Shown piece after piece: positions 46,170 to 58,887 of a stretch of 64,000 bases of DNA (position 1 is the first letter of the stretch; each line of letters begins with the position of its first letter). The notes beneath the pieces are model-generated. The model was not told the origin of the DNA, searched no databases, and saw nothing but the letters and a program-made list of their open reading frames with translations. The translations under genes and the position numbers were made by a program. Source of the DNA: Tessaracoccus coleopterorum. GTDB taxonomy: Bacteria; Actinomycetota; Actinomycetes; Propionibacteriales; Propionibacteriaceae. The stretch lies in contig NZ_JAANIJ010000001.1 of NCBI RefSeq assembly GCF_011174705.1, positions 310,001 through 374,000 on the forward strand, written 5' to 3'.

Positions 46170-46202
46170 ACGTGCGCCGCGACCAGTGGTCGCGGCGCAC
46201 GT
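46170..46202 (-). promoter_or_regulatory. Strong hairpin between tsf and pyrH
   Basis: A palindrome of about 16 bp per arm (acgtgcgccgcgacca / tggtcgcggcgcacgt) with almost no loop lies 28 nt past the tsf stop and 35 nt before the pyrH start. No T-run follows on the minus strand, so it may act as a processing or partial-termination site rather than a full terminator. Confidence 0.65.
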
Positions 46203-46230
46203 AACTCTACTTCACTTGGCGCGATTGCGC

Positions 46231-47039
46231 TCAGGCGCCGATCGCGAAGCGCACGAAGCGCACGATCTCGGTGCCGCCGTCCTTGAGGGCGTCACCGACG
46301 GACTTCTTGTCCTCCCAGACCGCGGCCTGGTCGACGAGGACGACGTCCTTGTAGTAGCCGCCGACGCGGCCTTCGACGATGCGGGGAAGGGCGGCCTCGG
46401 GCTTGCCCTCCTCCTTGGCGGTCGCCTCGGCGATGCGTCGCTCGTTCTCGACGAGATCGGCAGGCACGTCCTCGCGGTTGACCCACTGGGCGACATCGAC
46501 GCGATCTGCAGCGCGACGTGATGCGCGAGCTGCTCGTCACCCTTGTACTCGACGAGCACACCGACCTGCGGGGGCAGGTCAGCGGCGCGGCGGTGCAGGT
46601 ACAGGTGGCTGTCGCCCTCGTAGTTGGCGACGGCGGCGACCGAGAGGTTCTCACCGATCTTGGCGCCGAGCTCCTGCACGGCGTCGCTGACCTTCACACC
46701 GGAGACGAGGGCTGCCTCGTTGGCCGTGGCGACATCGGTCGCGCCTGCGGTCAGCACCGCGGAGAGGATCTCCTCGGCGAGCGTGACGAACTCGGCGTTC
46801 TTGGCGACGAAGTCGGTCTCGGCTGCGAACTGGATCAGGGCGCCGTCGCGACCCGCCACGATGCCATTGGTGGCCTCGCGGTCGGCGCGCTTCGCGGCCT
46901 TCGCAAGACCCGAGATGCGCAGCAGCTCAACGGCCTTGTCGAAGTCGCCCTCGGCCTCGACGAGGGCCCTCTTGGCGTCCATCATGCCCGCGCCGGTGGC
47001 GTCGCGGAGCTTCTTCACGTCAGCGGCAGTGATTGCCAT
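46231..47039 (-). CDS. tsf: Elongation factor Ts
   Basis: Nucleotide-exchange factor for EF-Tu. It starts [20 protein letters not shown] with the [20 protein letters not shown] helix, the contact motif [20 protein letters not shown], and [20 protein letters not shown]. It ends [15 protein letters not shown]. One clear break near 46500 separates the C-terminal 90 residues ([20 protein letters not shown]). About 270 aa. 32 nt after rpsB. Confidence 0.95.
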
Positions 47040-47071
47040 GGATGCTCGTTTCCTGTTCTTCTCTGGGGTTC

Positions 47072-48030
47072 TCAGTTGGCTTCGGTGGCCTCGGTGGCCT
47101 CGGTGGCCTCGGCTGCCGGGGCGACCTCGGCGACGGGAGCCTCTTCGGCGACCTCGGCCACGGGAGCCTCCTCGGCAACCTCAGCAGCCACGGGAGCCTC
47201 TTCGGCAACCTCGGCCACGGGAGCCTCTTCGGCCTGGACCTTCTCGGCGACCTCGGCGGCGGCCGGCTGATCGGCGGCGAGAAGCTCGCGCTCCCAGTCG
47301 GGCATGGGCTCGGACTCGGCCTGCTCACCGGAGCGGCCCGACGAGCGGTCGATGAGACCCTCGGCGGCGGCGTCGGCGATGATGCGGGTCAGGAGCGCGA
47401 CGGAGCGGATGGCGTCGTCGTTGCCCGGCACCGCGAAGTCGACCTCGTCGGGATCGCAGTTGGTGTCGAGGATCGCGACGACGGGGATGTTCAGCTTGCG
47501 GGCCTCGTCGACGGCGAGGTGCTCCTTCTTGGTGTCCACGATCCACACGGCCTGGGGGGTCCTGACCATGTCGCGGATACCGCCGAGGGTCTTCTCCAGC
47601 TTGTTCTTCTCACGCTCGAGCTGCAGGAGCTCCTTCTTGGTGAGGCCGCTGGCGGCGACGTCGGAGAAGTCCATGCCCTCAAGCTCCTTGAGGCGCTGGA
47701 TCCGCTTGGTGACGGTGTGGAAGTTGGTCAGCATGCCGCCGAGCCAGCGCTGGTTCACGTAGGGCATGCCCACGCGGGTGGCCTGCTCGGCGATGGCCTC
47801 CTGGGCCTGCTTCTTCGTGCCGACGAACAGCACCTGGCCGCCACGGGCGACGGTCGACTTGACGAAGTGGTACGCCTTGTCGATGTAGCGCAGCGAGAGC
47901 TGGAGGTCGATGATGTAGATGCCGTTGCGCTCGGTGAAGATGAAGCGCTTCATCTTGGGTTCCAACGACGGGTCTGGTGTCCGAAGTGGACGCCGGCCTC
48001 GAGCAGCTGGCGGGTGGTGACGACGGCCAT
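47072..48030 (-). CDS. rpsB: 30S ribosomal protein S2 with acidic repeat tail
   Basis: Begins [20 protein letters not shown], with a single break near 47960 in [13 protein letters not shown]. Canonical S2 blocks: [34 protein letters not shown] and [20 protein letters not shown]. After about residue 255 it carries a roughly 60-residue Ala/Glu/Val extension of four near-identical EEAPVAEVA units ending in [12 protein letters not shown]. Such tails occur in actinobacterial S2 and vary in length. ATG at 48030. The leader upstream contains two short hairpins. Confidence 0.95.
47095..47235. repeat. In-frame tandem repeat encoding the S2 tail
   Basis: Units near 27-30 bp built on gggagcctcttcggcaacct recur four times, and three gcctcggtg-type 9-mers follow at the 3' end of rpsB. 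Encodes the EEAPVAEVA repeats and the EAT triplet. Confidence 0.8.
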
Positions 48031-48335
48031 GGCCGTTCCTTTCACGGCGGGCGCTGCCCGCCTGACTTCCGGTGGGCCGGTGGCCCACGTGTGGTTTGAT
48101 CGGACCCGGGTGGGGCCTTTCCTGATGTGCCCGGCCGCTGCACCCGCCCGGAGGCGGGACCACGCGGCGACCGACGGATGCGAACCCGCCTCGGCACATG
48201 CGAAGTCAACCCATGATGGTTGCCCGGCCATGTTACCCCTCTGCGACGATGCGGAACAAACCGGTGGGGCGCGGTTCTCCACAGCACCGGGCGCGGATGT
48301 GACACACCCGTGCCCGCCTCCGGATAACGGGTCGT
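48031..48335. other. Divergent intergenic region between rpsB and the M23 peptidase gene
   Basis: Holds no gene I can support. Near the rpsB start are two hairpins (ggcgggcgctgcccgcc at about 48044 and gtgggccggtggcccac at about 48073), within the expected rpsB leader, so leader-based regulation is possible. No promoter consensus is clear enough to mark. Confidence 0.5.
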
Positions 48336-49218
48336 GTGAGATCCCTGACATCGGCGCTGTTCGCGCTCCTCCTGCTCCTCTCTCCCCTGCCCGCCGTCGC
48401 GGACGGGTTCGTCCTGACCCGCCCGTGCCCGGGCACACGGTGCGGGCCTTCGACCGGGTGGCCCGCTACGACGCCGGGCACCGTGGCGTCGATCTGGCGG
48501 CCACGGCCGGGGTGACGGTGCGGGCCGCGGCCGCCGGTGTGGTGCTGTTCGCGGGCGTTGTGGCGGGCACCCCGGTCGTGAGCGTCGACCACGGCAACGG
48601 GTGGCGCACCACATACCAACCCGTGCGCGCCGCCGTCTCCTCCGGCAGCGTGGTTGCAGACGGCGACGTGCTCGGCACCGTGACCGGACGGCACTGCGCC
48701 CCGTGGCCTGCCTGCACTGGGGCTGACCGACGGCACCGCCTACGCCGACCCGATGGCCTACCTCTCCGCCCGACGGGTCCGGCTGGTGCCGCAGGGCACC
48801 GGGCCGCGGGTGGCTCCCGCAATCGGGGCCGCGCGGGTGTCCATCGGCCGGCTACCGGTGGACGGCGTACGCACCTCCCCGTTCGGGATGCGGCGCCATC
48901 CGATCACCGGCGTCTGGAAGCTGCACGACGGCACCGACCTGGCCGCTCCCTGCGGAACGCCCGTCGTCACCCCGACCGGCGGAAGGGTGACCCGTGCATA
49001 CTTCTCCACCGCCTACGGGTGGCGGGTGTTCGTCGAACACGACGGGGGCTGGTCACCGCCTACAACCACCTTCTCGGCCAGGAGGTGTCGGTCGGCCGGG
49101 AGCTTGCGGCCGGGAGCGGGTCGGACGGGTCGGGTCGACCGGCCTGTCGACCGGCTGCCACCTGCACTGGATGGCGTGGCGCGGCTCCCGCCTGATCGAC
49201 CCGTTGACGCTGGCATGA
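48336..49218 (+). CDS. Secreted M23 family peptidase with two LytM domains
   Basis: A GTG at 48336 starts a signal peptide: [20 protein letters not shown] then VADG. The first M23 domain has [37 protein letters not shown] and the HxH-type [14 protein letters not shown]. The second has [54 protein letters not shown] and the zinc-site [16 protein letters not shown]. In the first domain the second HxH His is replaced (CLHWG), though frame breaks near 48420, 48710 and 49055 limit certainty. Probable cell-wall endopeptidase. About 293 aa, convergent with xerC. Confidence 0.82.
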
Positions 49219-49222
49219 GTCG

Positions 49223-50115
49223 TCAGGCGCGGGGATGGGCCTGACGGTAGGCGGAGCGCAGCCGCTCGGACGTGACGTGCGTATAGATCTGGGTGGTGGC
49301 CACCGACGCGTGGCCCAGCATCTCCTGGACGCTGCGCAGGTCGGCACCGCCCTCGATGAGGTGCGTCGCCATGGCGTGCCGCAGACCGTGCGGCCCACCT
49401 CCACCCCGGCGGCCCGGGTCGCCTCGTGCACCACGCGGCGCGCAACCCGCGGGTCCAGAGCCCCGCCCCTGGCCCCGAGGAAGACGGTGTCGGGGCTCGA
49501 GTCGAGGGCCACCTCCGCGCGGCGCGCGAGCCAGGCGTCGACCGCCCGCAGCGCGGGGCACCGATCGGCACGGTGCGTTCCCGACCTCCCTTCCCGAGCA
49601 CACGCACGGAGCCGCGGCCGCGGTCGAGGTCGGGATCCGCAGGGAACAGAGTTCCGAGACGCGCAACCCGCTCGAGTAGGCCACCTCCAGCAGAGCGAGG
49701 TCGCGCACCGCGATGGGGCCCCCTCCTCGGCGACCCGGGTCTCCGCCGACGCGAACGTGACGTCCATGGCGGCCCCGGTCGGCACCTTCGGGAGCCTCCG
49801 CCCCCGCTTCGGCGCCCTGAGCCGTACCGCGGGGTCGTCGCCGATCATCCCCTCGGAGGCAGCCCAGGCGAAGAATCCGCGGGCGCTGGCCACGCGGCGC
49901 TGGACTGTGGCCTGGGCTGCGCCCGCCTCGGTCATGTCCGCGAGCCACCCCGGAGGGTGGCGAGCGTGACCCTCCCCGGTTCGGCCCCGAACCCGCCGCC
50001 AGCTCCCGCAGATCACCGCTGTAGGCGCGCACGGTATGCGCCGACAGCCCCGCTCGGCACCCAGATGCAGGGCGTACTCGGCGATGAGTCTCTCCCATCC
50101 CGGGCTCAGTTCCAT
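49223..50115 (-). CDS. xerC: Tyrosine recombinase XerC-like
   Basis: Site-specific recombinase, probably the chromosome-dimer resolution enzyme, which commonly sits near rpsB in actinobacteria. The SAM-like N-terminal domain reads [17 protein letters not shown] and [19 protein letters not shown]. The catalytic domain has [13 protein letters not shown] (first Arg), [12 protein letters not shown] (Lys), [20 protein letters not shown] (HxxR), [16 protein letters not shown] (His and nucleophile Tyr). Breaks near 50055, 50010, 49725, 49650, 49560 and 49400. About 300 aa. No mobile-element features surround it, so I do not read it as an integrase. Confidence 0.88.
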
Positions 50116-50212
50116 GCCCCAAGTGTCGCTCACCGGGCCGGGCGAGGCGGCCGGACACACGCGGGTGCGGCATACTTGGCGCGTCTCACCGCAACGATTC
50201 TGGAGGTTCACG

Positions 50213-50810
50213 ATGACCGAGGCCGACCTGACCCAGGGTGGCAAGGTCCTGCCCATCACGCGCTGGGGACCCGGTCATGCACGCGGTCACGCGGCCGGTG
50301 ACCGAGTTCGGTGAGGAGCTGCACACACTGGTGCGCGACATGTTCGCCACGATGCGCGCCGCCGACGGCGTGGGCCTCGCGGCCACCCAGGTCGGGGTCG
50401 ACCTGGCCGTGTTCATCTACGAGTGCCCCGATGCCGATGACGTGGTGCGCCTCGGTGTGATCTGCAACCCGGTGGTCACCCTGCCGGAGGGCAAGGACCG
50501 CAACCTGGAGGCCGCCGAGGAGGGCTGCCTCTCCTACCCCGGCGGCTACCAGAGCCTCGCCCGCCCCGACCGCTCGAGCTGCACCGGCCAGGACGCATTC
50601 GGCGCCGAGGTGACAGTGGACGGCACCGGCCTGCTGGCCCGCTGCCTCCAGCACGAGACCGACCATCTCAACGGAATGGTCTTCGGTGACCGGCTGTCGG
50701 GCCGCTCGCGCAGGGCCCTGGACAAGAAGGTCGGCGAGCTGGCCTACCGCTACCCCGACGACTGGCCGGTCTCCCCGAAGGTGAAGGCGGCCCCGCTCCC
50801 GGTGGCCTGA
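50213..50810 (+). CDS. def: Peptide deformylase
   Basis: Metallohydrolase removing the N-formyl group from nascent proteins. Motif 1 GVGLAATQVGVDLAVFIYEC, motif 2 EEGCLSYPGGYQSLARPD and motif 3 LQHETDHLNGMVFGDRLSG carry the metal ligands Cys, His and His. It starts MTEADLTQGGKVLPITRWG at 50213; a break near 50268 then leads into DPVMHAVTRPVTEFGEE. About 198 aa. Divergent from xerC. Confidence 0.95.
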
Positions 50811-50914
50811 CCCCGTCCGGGCGGTGAGGGTTTGCCGCCCGTTCATCGCAACCACCCACAAAGTTGGCGCGACCTCCCTAGGCTCACGAGTCCGAGCCCC
50901 TATGTGGAGGAAGC

Positions 50915-53646
<2,732 letters not shown>

Positions 53647-53701
53647 CCCGACCGCGCGGCGGGTCGTCCCTTCCGGGCGGCCCGCCGTCGGCGTACCGGG
53701 G

Positions 53702-54475
53702 TCAACGCAGCGCGTAGGCGAGGATGGAGGCGGCGGTGGCCACGTTGAGCGAGTCGACCGCGCCGGTCATGGGGATCGTCACCACGTCGTCGGCCAGTTC
53801 CAGCCACGCGGGGCTCAAACCCGCCCCCTCGGTGCCGAGCAGCAGGGCCACGCGGTCGGGCACCCGGTAGGCGGGCAGCGGCACGGCGTCGGGCGTCAGC
53901 GCCGCGGCCACGAGGCGGAACCCCGCCTCCCCGAGCCGCCGCAGGTCCCGGGCTCCGGTCATCCGACGCCAGGGGTGGGCCAGGCTCGCGCCCATGCTCG
54001 CCTTGACCGCCCTGCGGTAGAGGGGATCGGCCCCGCCCGGCGAGACGAGGACGCCGTCCCAGCCGAGGCCCGCCGCGAGCCGGATCACGGCCCCGGTGTT
54101 GGCGTGGTCGACCAGTTCCTCACACACGATCACGCGGCGGGCGCCCTCGAAGAACTCCCAGGGTGTCTCGGCGGGCCGCTCGAACGACCCGAGGGCGCCA
54201 CGGTGCACGTGGAACCCGCTGATCTCCTCGATGAGTGCCTCGGATGCGACGTGCACGGGCACGTCGGGCCAGGCCTCGAGGAGCGGGGCGAGGCCGTCGA
54301 GCCAGCGCGGCTGCAGCAGAAGCGAGCGCGGGACGCAGCCCGCCGCGAAGGCGCGCTCGATGATCTTCAGGCCCTCGGCGATGAACCGCCCGCCGGAGCG
54401 GCGGAGTTGGGCATCGCGCAGGCCGACGAAGTCACCCAGGCGGGCGTCGTTGCGGTCGGTCACCTCGATCAGCAC
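53702..54475 (-). CDS. SpoU/TrmH family RNA 2'-O-methyltransferase
   Basis: SPOUT-fold methyltransferase. The N-terminal substrate-binding domain reads FVGLRDAQLRRSGGRFIAEG and LKIIERAFAAG, and the knotted SAM site is VALLLGTEGAGLSPAWLELA plus VTIPMTGAVDSLNVATAASI. The frame is intact; I choose the GTG at 54475 (VLIEVTDRND) because the extension to 54541 is Arg/Pro-rich and would overlap the pabB start. About 257 aa. The target (tRNA or 23S rRNA) is not determinable from sequence. Confidence 0.88.
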   Translation of the reverse strand: MLIEVTDRNDARLGDFVGLRDAQLRRSGGRFIAEGLKIIERAFAAGCVPRSLLLQPRWLDGLAPLLEAWPDVPVHVASEALIEEISGFHVHRGALGSFERPAETPWEFFEGARRVIVCEELVDHANTGAVIRLAAGLGWDGVLVSPGGADPLYRRAVKASMGASLAHPWRRMTGARDLRRLGEAGFRLVAAALTPDAVPLPAYRVPDRVALLLGTEGAGLSPAWLELADDVVTIPMTGAVDSLNVATAASILAYALR

Positions 54476-54539
54476 CAGCCAAGGGTAGCCGCCCCGGCGC
54501 CGGGGCGGCCCGACCGGCCGCGGCACTAGCCTGTACGCC

Positions 54540-56246
54540 ATGGAACCGTTCGTGGTGCTCGACGATGCACCCTCCGACAGCGTGACGGTCCTGTCAGGGC
54601 TCGCGCGGGTCGACCGGATCGACCTGGATCGACTGGATGCTGCGCTCGCCGACGGGTGGGCCGCCGGTCTGCACTGCTTCGCGTGGCTGCCTTACGACCT
54701 CGGCGAGGCGGCCATGGGGGTGGCCGACGACGCTCCGGGCGCCCTGTACTGGTTCCGCGACCGCCACCGCACCGACCGGCCCCGCACGTCACCGGTGAGG
54801 CCTGGCTCACCGGCATGGCGCCGACAGTGTCCCCGGAGGGCTTCGCGGCCGACCTGGCGCGAATCCTCGCGGCCATCGCCGCCGGATCGACCTATCAGAT
54901 CAACCACACCTTCCGGATGCTCGGCCGCGCTGTCGGCGATCCCCGCAGCCTCTACGCACGGCTCCGGGAGCGGCAGGCCGTCGCGTTCGGGTGCTGGCCC
55001 ACCTCCCGCCGCCAGCGGCGCCCTGGACGCTCAGCCTCTCCCCCGAACTCTTCCTGGCCGTCGACGGCGACACGGCCACGACCCGCCCCATGAAGGGCAC
55101 CGCCCCGGCCGACACGGATCCGGCGGCGCTGCGCTCCGGTGGGAAGGACCGCGCCGAGAACCTGATGATCGTCGATCTGCTCCGCAACGACCTGAGCCGG
55201 GTGGCAGTCCCCGGCTCGGTGGCCGTGCCGAGCCTGTTCGACGTGGAGCGCGTCGGGAATCTGTGGCAGATGACAAGCACGGTCACCGCGCGGCTCACCC
55301 CCGCGACGACTCCGGCGGGGCTGCTGGCGGCCACCTTCCCGTGCGGCTCGATCACCGGCGCCCCGAAGCTCGCGAGCATGCGCCTGATCCGCGACCTGGA
55401 GCCCGACCGCAGGGGCATCTACACGGGCTCGCTCGGCGTCATCGAGCCGGCCGACACGCCCCTTGGATGGCGGATGAGGCTGAGCGTCGCGATCCGCACG
55501 CTCGAGATCCACGGCGACGGCGCGGCCCGGCTCGGCATCGGCTGCGGGGTGGTGGCCGACAGCACAGCCGGAGCGGAGTGGCTCGAGTGCCTGGCCAAGG
55601 CCGGGTTCGCCACCGGCGTCGGGCCCGGCGTCGAACTGCTGGAGACGATGGCCGTCATCAACGGGGTCTGTGCGCTCGGGCCGCGCCACTCGGAGCGACT
55701 CGCACACTCCGCCGCGGCCCTCGGCATCCCGGCCGCACCCGACGCCGTCACGGCCGCGGTCGCGGGCACTCCCCGGGCGCCTGGCGGGTGTCGCTCAGGG
55801 TCGGCCCCGACGGCGTCGCCACCGTCTCGCGCGGCCCGCTGCCCGACACGGCCCGACCGGTGCGCGCGGTGCTTGCCGCCGCCCCCTGGCCGCGGCATCC
55901 ACTTGCGGGGCACAAGACGAGCGACCGCGCCCATCTCGACGCCGCCGTCCGACTTGCCGCGCCGGGCGCGTTCGACGTGATCGGCCACGACGCCGCGTCG
56001 CGCGTCCTCGAGGGGCCCGCAGCAACGTCTTCGCCCTCATCGACGGCCGCTGGGTGACGCCCCCGACGAGGCTGGGGCTCCTGCCCGGCACCATGCGGGC
56101 CGAGCTGCTGGCCGACCCCGCCCTGATCGGGCCGCTACCATCCACGAGGATGAGTTCACCGTCGCGCAGCTACGCGGGCGGAGCGCGTGGTCCTCACCAA
56201 CGCGCTCAGAGGAATCATGGAGGCACGCGTGGAGGACGGGACGTGA
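54540..56246 (+). CDS. Fused aminodeoxychorismate synthase component I and aminodeoxychorismate lyase (PabB-PabC)
   Basis: Makes 4-aminobenzoate for folate. The PabB part has STYQINHTFRML, TTRPMKGTAPADTDP, ENLMIVDLLRNDLSRVAVPG, TFPCGSITGAPKLASMRLIR and GIYTGSLGVIEPADTPLGW. The PabC-like part (class IV PLP fold) has ELLETMAVINGVCALGPRHS near residue 370, then HPLAGHKTSDRAHLDAAVRL, NVFALIDGRWVTPPTRLGLL and a C-terminal VVLTNALRGIMEARVEDGT. Breaks near 54795, 54990, 55770, 56015 and 56150. About 568 aa. The stop overlaps the next gene's GTG (GTGA). Confidence 0.87.
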
Positions 56247-57219
56247 AGCTGAAGCTCGACCCCAACCTGATGGTGATCCTCGGGGCGCTGGCCCTCGGGT
56301 TGCTGCTGCCGGTCAGCGGCGGCTCGGCCGAGGTGCTCGACGTCGCCACGAAGGTCGCCATCTTCGTGCTGTTCTTCGGCTACGGCGCCCGCATGTCGAC
56401 GGCGGAGGCCCTGGCAGGGCTGCGCAACTGGAAGCTGCACGTCGCGATCCTCGCCACCACGTTCGTCATCTACCCGCTCGTCGCGCTGCCGATGATGTGG
56501 CTGCCCGAGTCGGTGGCCTCGGGCCCCATCCGGATGGGCCTGATCTTCCTGTGCCTGGTGCCCTCCACTGTGCAGTCGTCGATCACGTTCACCTCCCTTG
56601 CCGGCGGCAATGTCGCCTCCGCGATGGTGTCGGCGACGGCGTCCAACGTGCTGGGCGTGATCTTCACGCCGCTGCTCGTGATCCTGATGATCCCCGACGC
56701 GGGTGGAGGCACGGTCGGTTTCGCGCAGGTGTGGGACGTCGTGCTGCAGCTCCTGCTTCCGTTCATCCTCGGTCAGCTCTCCCGGTTCGCGACGGCCGGG
56801 TTCATGGCGCGGCACAGGGCGCGCCTGAAGTTCCTCGACCAGGGCATCATCTGCCTGATCGTCTACGGCGCGTTCTCCGACCTGCGCGTCTCCGGCGTGT
56901 GGCGACAACTGCAGCTGAGCGACCTGCTGGTCGTCGTCGCGCTCGTCGCCGTGCTGCTGACGTTGATGTTCTGGCTCACCTGGAGTATGGGCGGCTGGTT
57001 CGGCTTCCCCCGCGGCGACCGGATCGCGCTGCTGTTCTGCGGCACCAAGAAGTCGCTCGCCACCGGCGTGCCGATGGCGAGCGTGCTGTTCAGCGGGCCC
57101 ATCGTGTCGGTGCTGGTGATCCCGCTGATGCTGTACCACCAGTCGCAGCTGATCGTCAGCTCGATCCTGGCGGGTCGGCTGCGTGCCTCCGCCCCGGAGC
57201 CCCGGGCGGGGAGGCGTGA
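56243..57219 (+). CDS. Bile acid:sodium symporter family protein (SBF-like)
   Basis: Ten-helix transporter of the SBF/YfeH type. It starts with GTG at 56243, GGAGG 7 nt upstream: VKLKLDPNLMVILGALALGL. FVLFFGYGARMSTAEALAGL, IFLCLVPSTVQSSITFTSLA, GGNVASAMVSATASNVLGV (the conserved cross-over region) and FCGTKKSLATGVPMASVLF follow. Natural substrates of this branch are poorly defined. One break near 57205 close to the end. About 325 aa. Coupled to pabBC by a 4-nt overlap and converging on the SPFH gene with one base between stops. Confidence 0.87.
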
Positions 57220-57220
57220 C

Positions 57221-58400
57221 TCAGGGCGTCCGGTAGCTGTCGGGCGCGCCGGTGCCCGGCTGGCTGCCCAGCTCCACCTCTGCAGGCGTGGCGGGTCCGG
57301 CCTGCCCGAGCGCCGGCAGGTCCGGCAACCTGCCGCCTCCGCCCTTCTCCAGCTTGCGGGCGTCGGCGATGGCCTTCTCGACACTCGCCGTCGAACGGGC
57401 CTTGTCGCGCTCGGCCTGCGCCCGGATCTCGGCGTGCACGTCGACCTTCTCGGGCGCCAGGAACCTGCCCGCCGCCTTCGAGAGATAGTCACGCACCTCG
57501 GGTGCGCCGCTGACCTGGCCGAGGCCCTTGAGTGCGTCGTTGAGCTCGGACGGCACGATCCACACCTTGTTGGCGTCACCCTGGGCGAGCCGCGGGAGCA
57601 TCTGCATGTACTGGTAGGCCAGCAGCGCCTGGTCGGGTTCGGCTGCGTGGATCGCGGAGAACACCGTCGAGATGGCCTGGGCCTCGCCCTCGGCGCGCAG
57701 CATCTGCGCCTGCCGCTCGGCCTGCGCCCGCAGCACCTGGGCCTCCCGCTCACCCTGGGCGCGCAGGATGGCGGATTCGCGGTCGCCGCCGGCCGACAGG
57801 ATCATGGCCTGCCGCTCGCCCTCGGCGCGCAGGATCTGGGCGCGCTTGTCGCGCTCGGCCCGTGCGCCCTTCTCCATCGCGTCGCGGATGGTGGGCGGCG
57901 GCTCGATGGCCCTCAGCTCCACCCGGTTGACCTTGATGCCCCACTTGCCGGTGGCCTCGTCGAGCACCATCCGGAGCCGCTGGTTGATCTCCTCGCGGGA
58001 GGTGAGCGCGGCCTCGAGGTCCATGCCGCCGATGATGTTGCGCAGCGTCGTCATGGTGAGCTGCTCGATGGCGGCCCGGTAGTTCTGGGCCTCGTACGCG
58101 GCGCGCACCGGGTCGACGATCTGGAAGTAGATGACCGAGTCGATGGAAACCATCAGGTTGTCCTCGGTGATCACCCCTGGGCGGGAACGGCACGACCTGC
58201 TCGCGCATGTCGAGGGTGTAGCGGATCCGGTCGAAGAACGGCACCACGAGGTGCGGGCCGGGCTCCAGCGCCTTGCGGTACTTGCCGAGGCGCTCGACGA
58301 GCGAGACCTGTTGCTGACGGATGATCTTCAGCGTCGCACCCAGGAGCAGCACGACGACGACGGCGAGTGCGATCAGGATGACGATGGACGGCTCGGGCAT
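57221..58400 (-). CDS. SPFH/Band 7 domain membrane protein (stomatin-like)
   Basis: N-terminal helix IVILIALAVVVVLLLGATLK, then a Band 7 domain: QQQVSLVERLGKYRKALEPG, YTLDMREQVVPFPP, VITEDNLMVSIDSVIYFQIV, TLRNIIGGMDLEAALTSREE and IKVNRVELRAIEPPPTIRDA. A heptad-like coiled coil with repeated ILRAQGERE / VLRAQAERQ / MLRAEGEAQ units follows, typical of scaffold assembly. A break near 58180 reflects losses in both a C-run and a G-run. About 393 aa. GAGGAGG precedes the ATG. Upstream NfeD is the usual partner. Confidence 0.9.
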
Positions 58401-58410
58401 GGGATCCTCC

Positions 58411-58887
58411 TCAGCTGGTGAGCGGTCGCGACAACGGATAGACGATCAGCGTGATGCCCTCGAGGCCGAACACCTCGATCGGCTCACCGGGTTCGATCAA
58501 GACGGCGGGATCGAAGGAACGCGCCTCCCAGTCCTGGCCGTCCACCTTGACGGATCCGCCGACGGCGGTCACCGTTCCGGTGGCGATCCCGGTGGACCCG
58601 ACGAGCGAGTCGAGGGAGGAACGGTAGCCGGGTGCGTTACGGACGCGGGCGAGCAGCGTCGGGCGCAGCAGGAACAGCGTGGCGATGGCGGTGACCACCG
58701 CGACGGTGATCTGGAGCCACACCAGTGCGGGGAAGATGAGGGCCACGAGGCCGCCCGCGAGGGCGCCACCGGCCACCATCAGGAGGGTGAGGTCGAGCGT
58801 GAGCAGTTCGGCCGCCGCCAGGCCGAGCGCCGCCACACCCCAGGCCGCCCAGAGGTTCGTGCGGATCCACTCGACCAGATCGCTCAT
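58411..58887 (-). CDS. NfeD-like membrane protein
   Basis: Intact 158-aa protein: helices WGVAALGLAAAELLTLDLTL, GGALAGGLVALIFPALVWLQ and VVTAIATLFLLRPTLLARV, then an OB-fold domain (IATGTVTAVGGSVKVDGQDW; EPIEVFGLEGITLIVYPL). Partner of the adjacent SPFH protein in membrane microdomain organisation (known for the family). ATG overlaps the ABC ATPase stop. Confidence 0.9.
   Translation of the reverse strand: MSDLVEWIRTNLWAAWGVAALGLAAAELLTLDLTLLMVAGGALAGGLVALIFPALVWLQITVAVVTAIATLFLLRPTLLARVRNAPGYRSSLDSLVGSTGIATGTVTAVGGSVKVDGQDWEARSFDPAVLIEPGEPIEVFGLEGITLIVYPLSRPLTS

Noticed and set aside
49223..50115. Tyrosine recombinase as evidence for an integrated element
   Set aside because: Its position beside rpsB/tsf and absence of att-like repeats, phage or plasmid genes fit a housekeeping XerC.
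55670..58324. Long plus-strand open frame running from pabC through the symporter and opposite the SPFH gene
   Set aside because: Only the symporter segment is real; the rest is an out-of-frame continuation caused by missing bases and antisense sequence.
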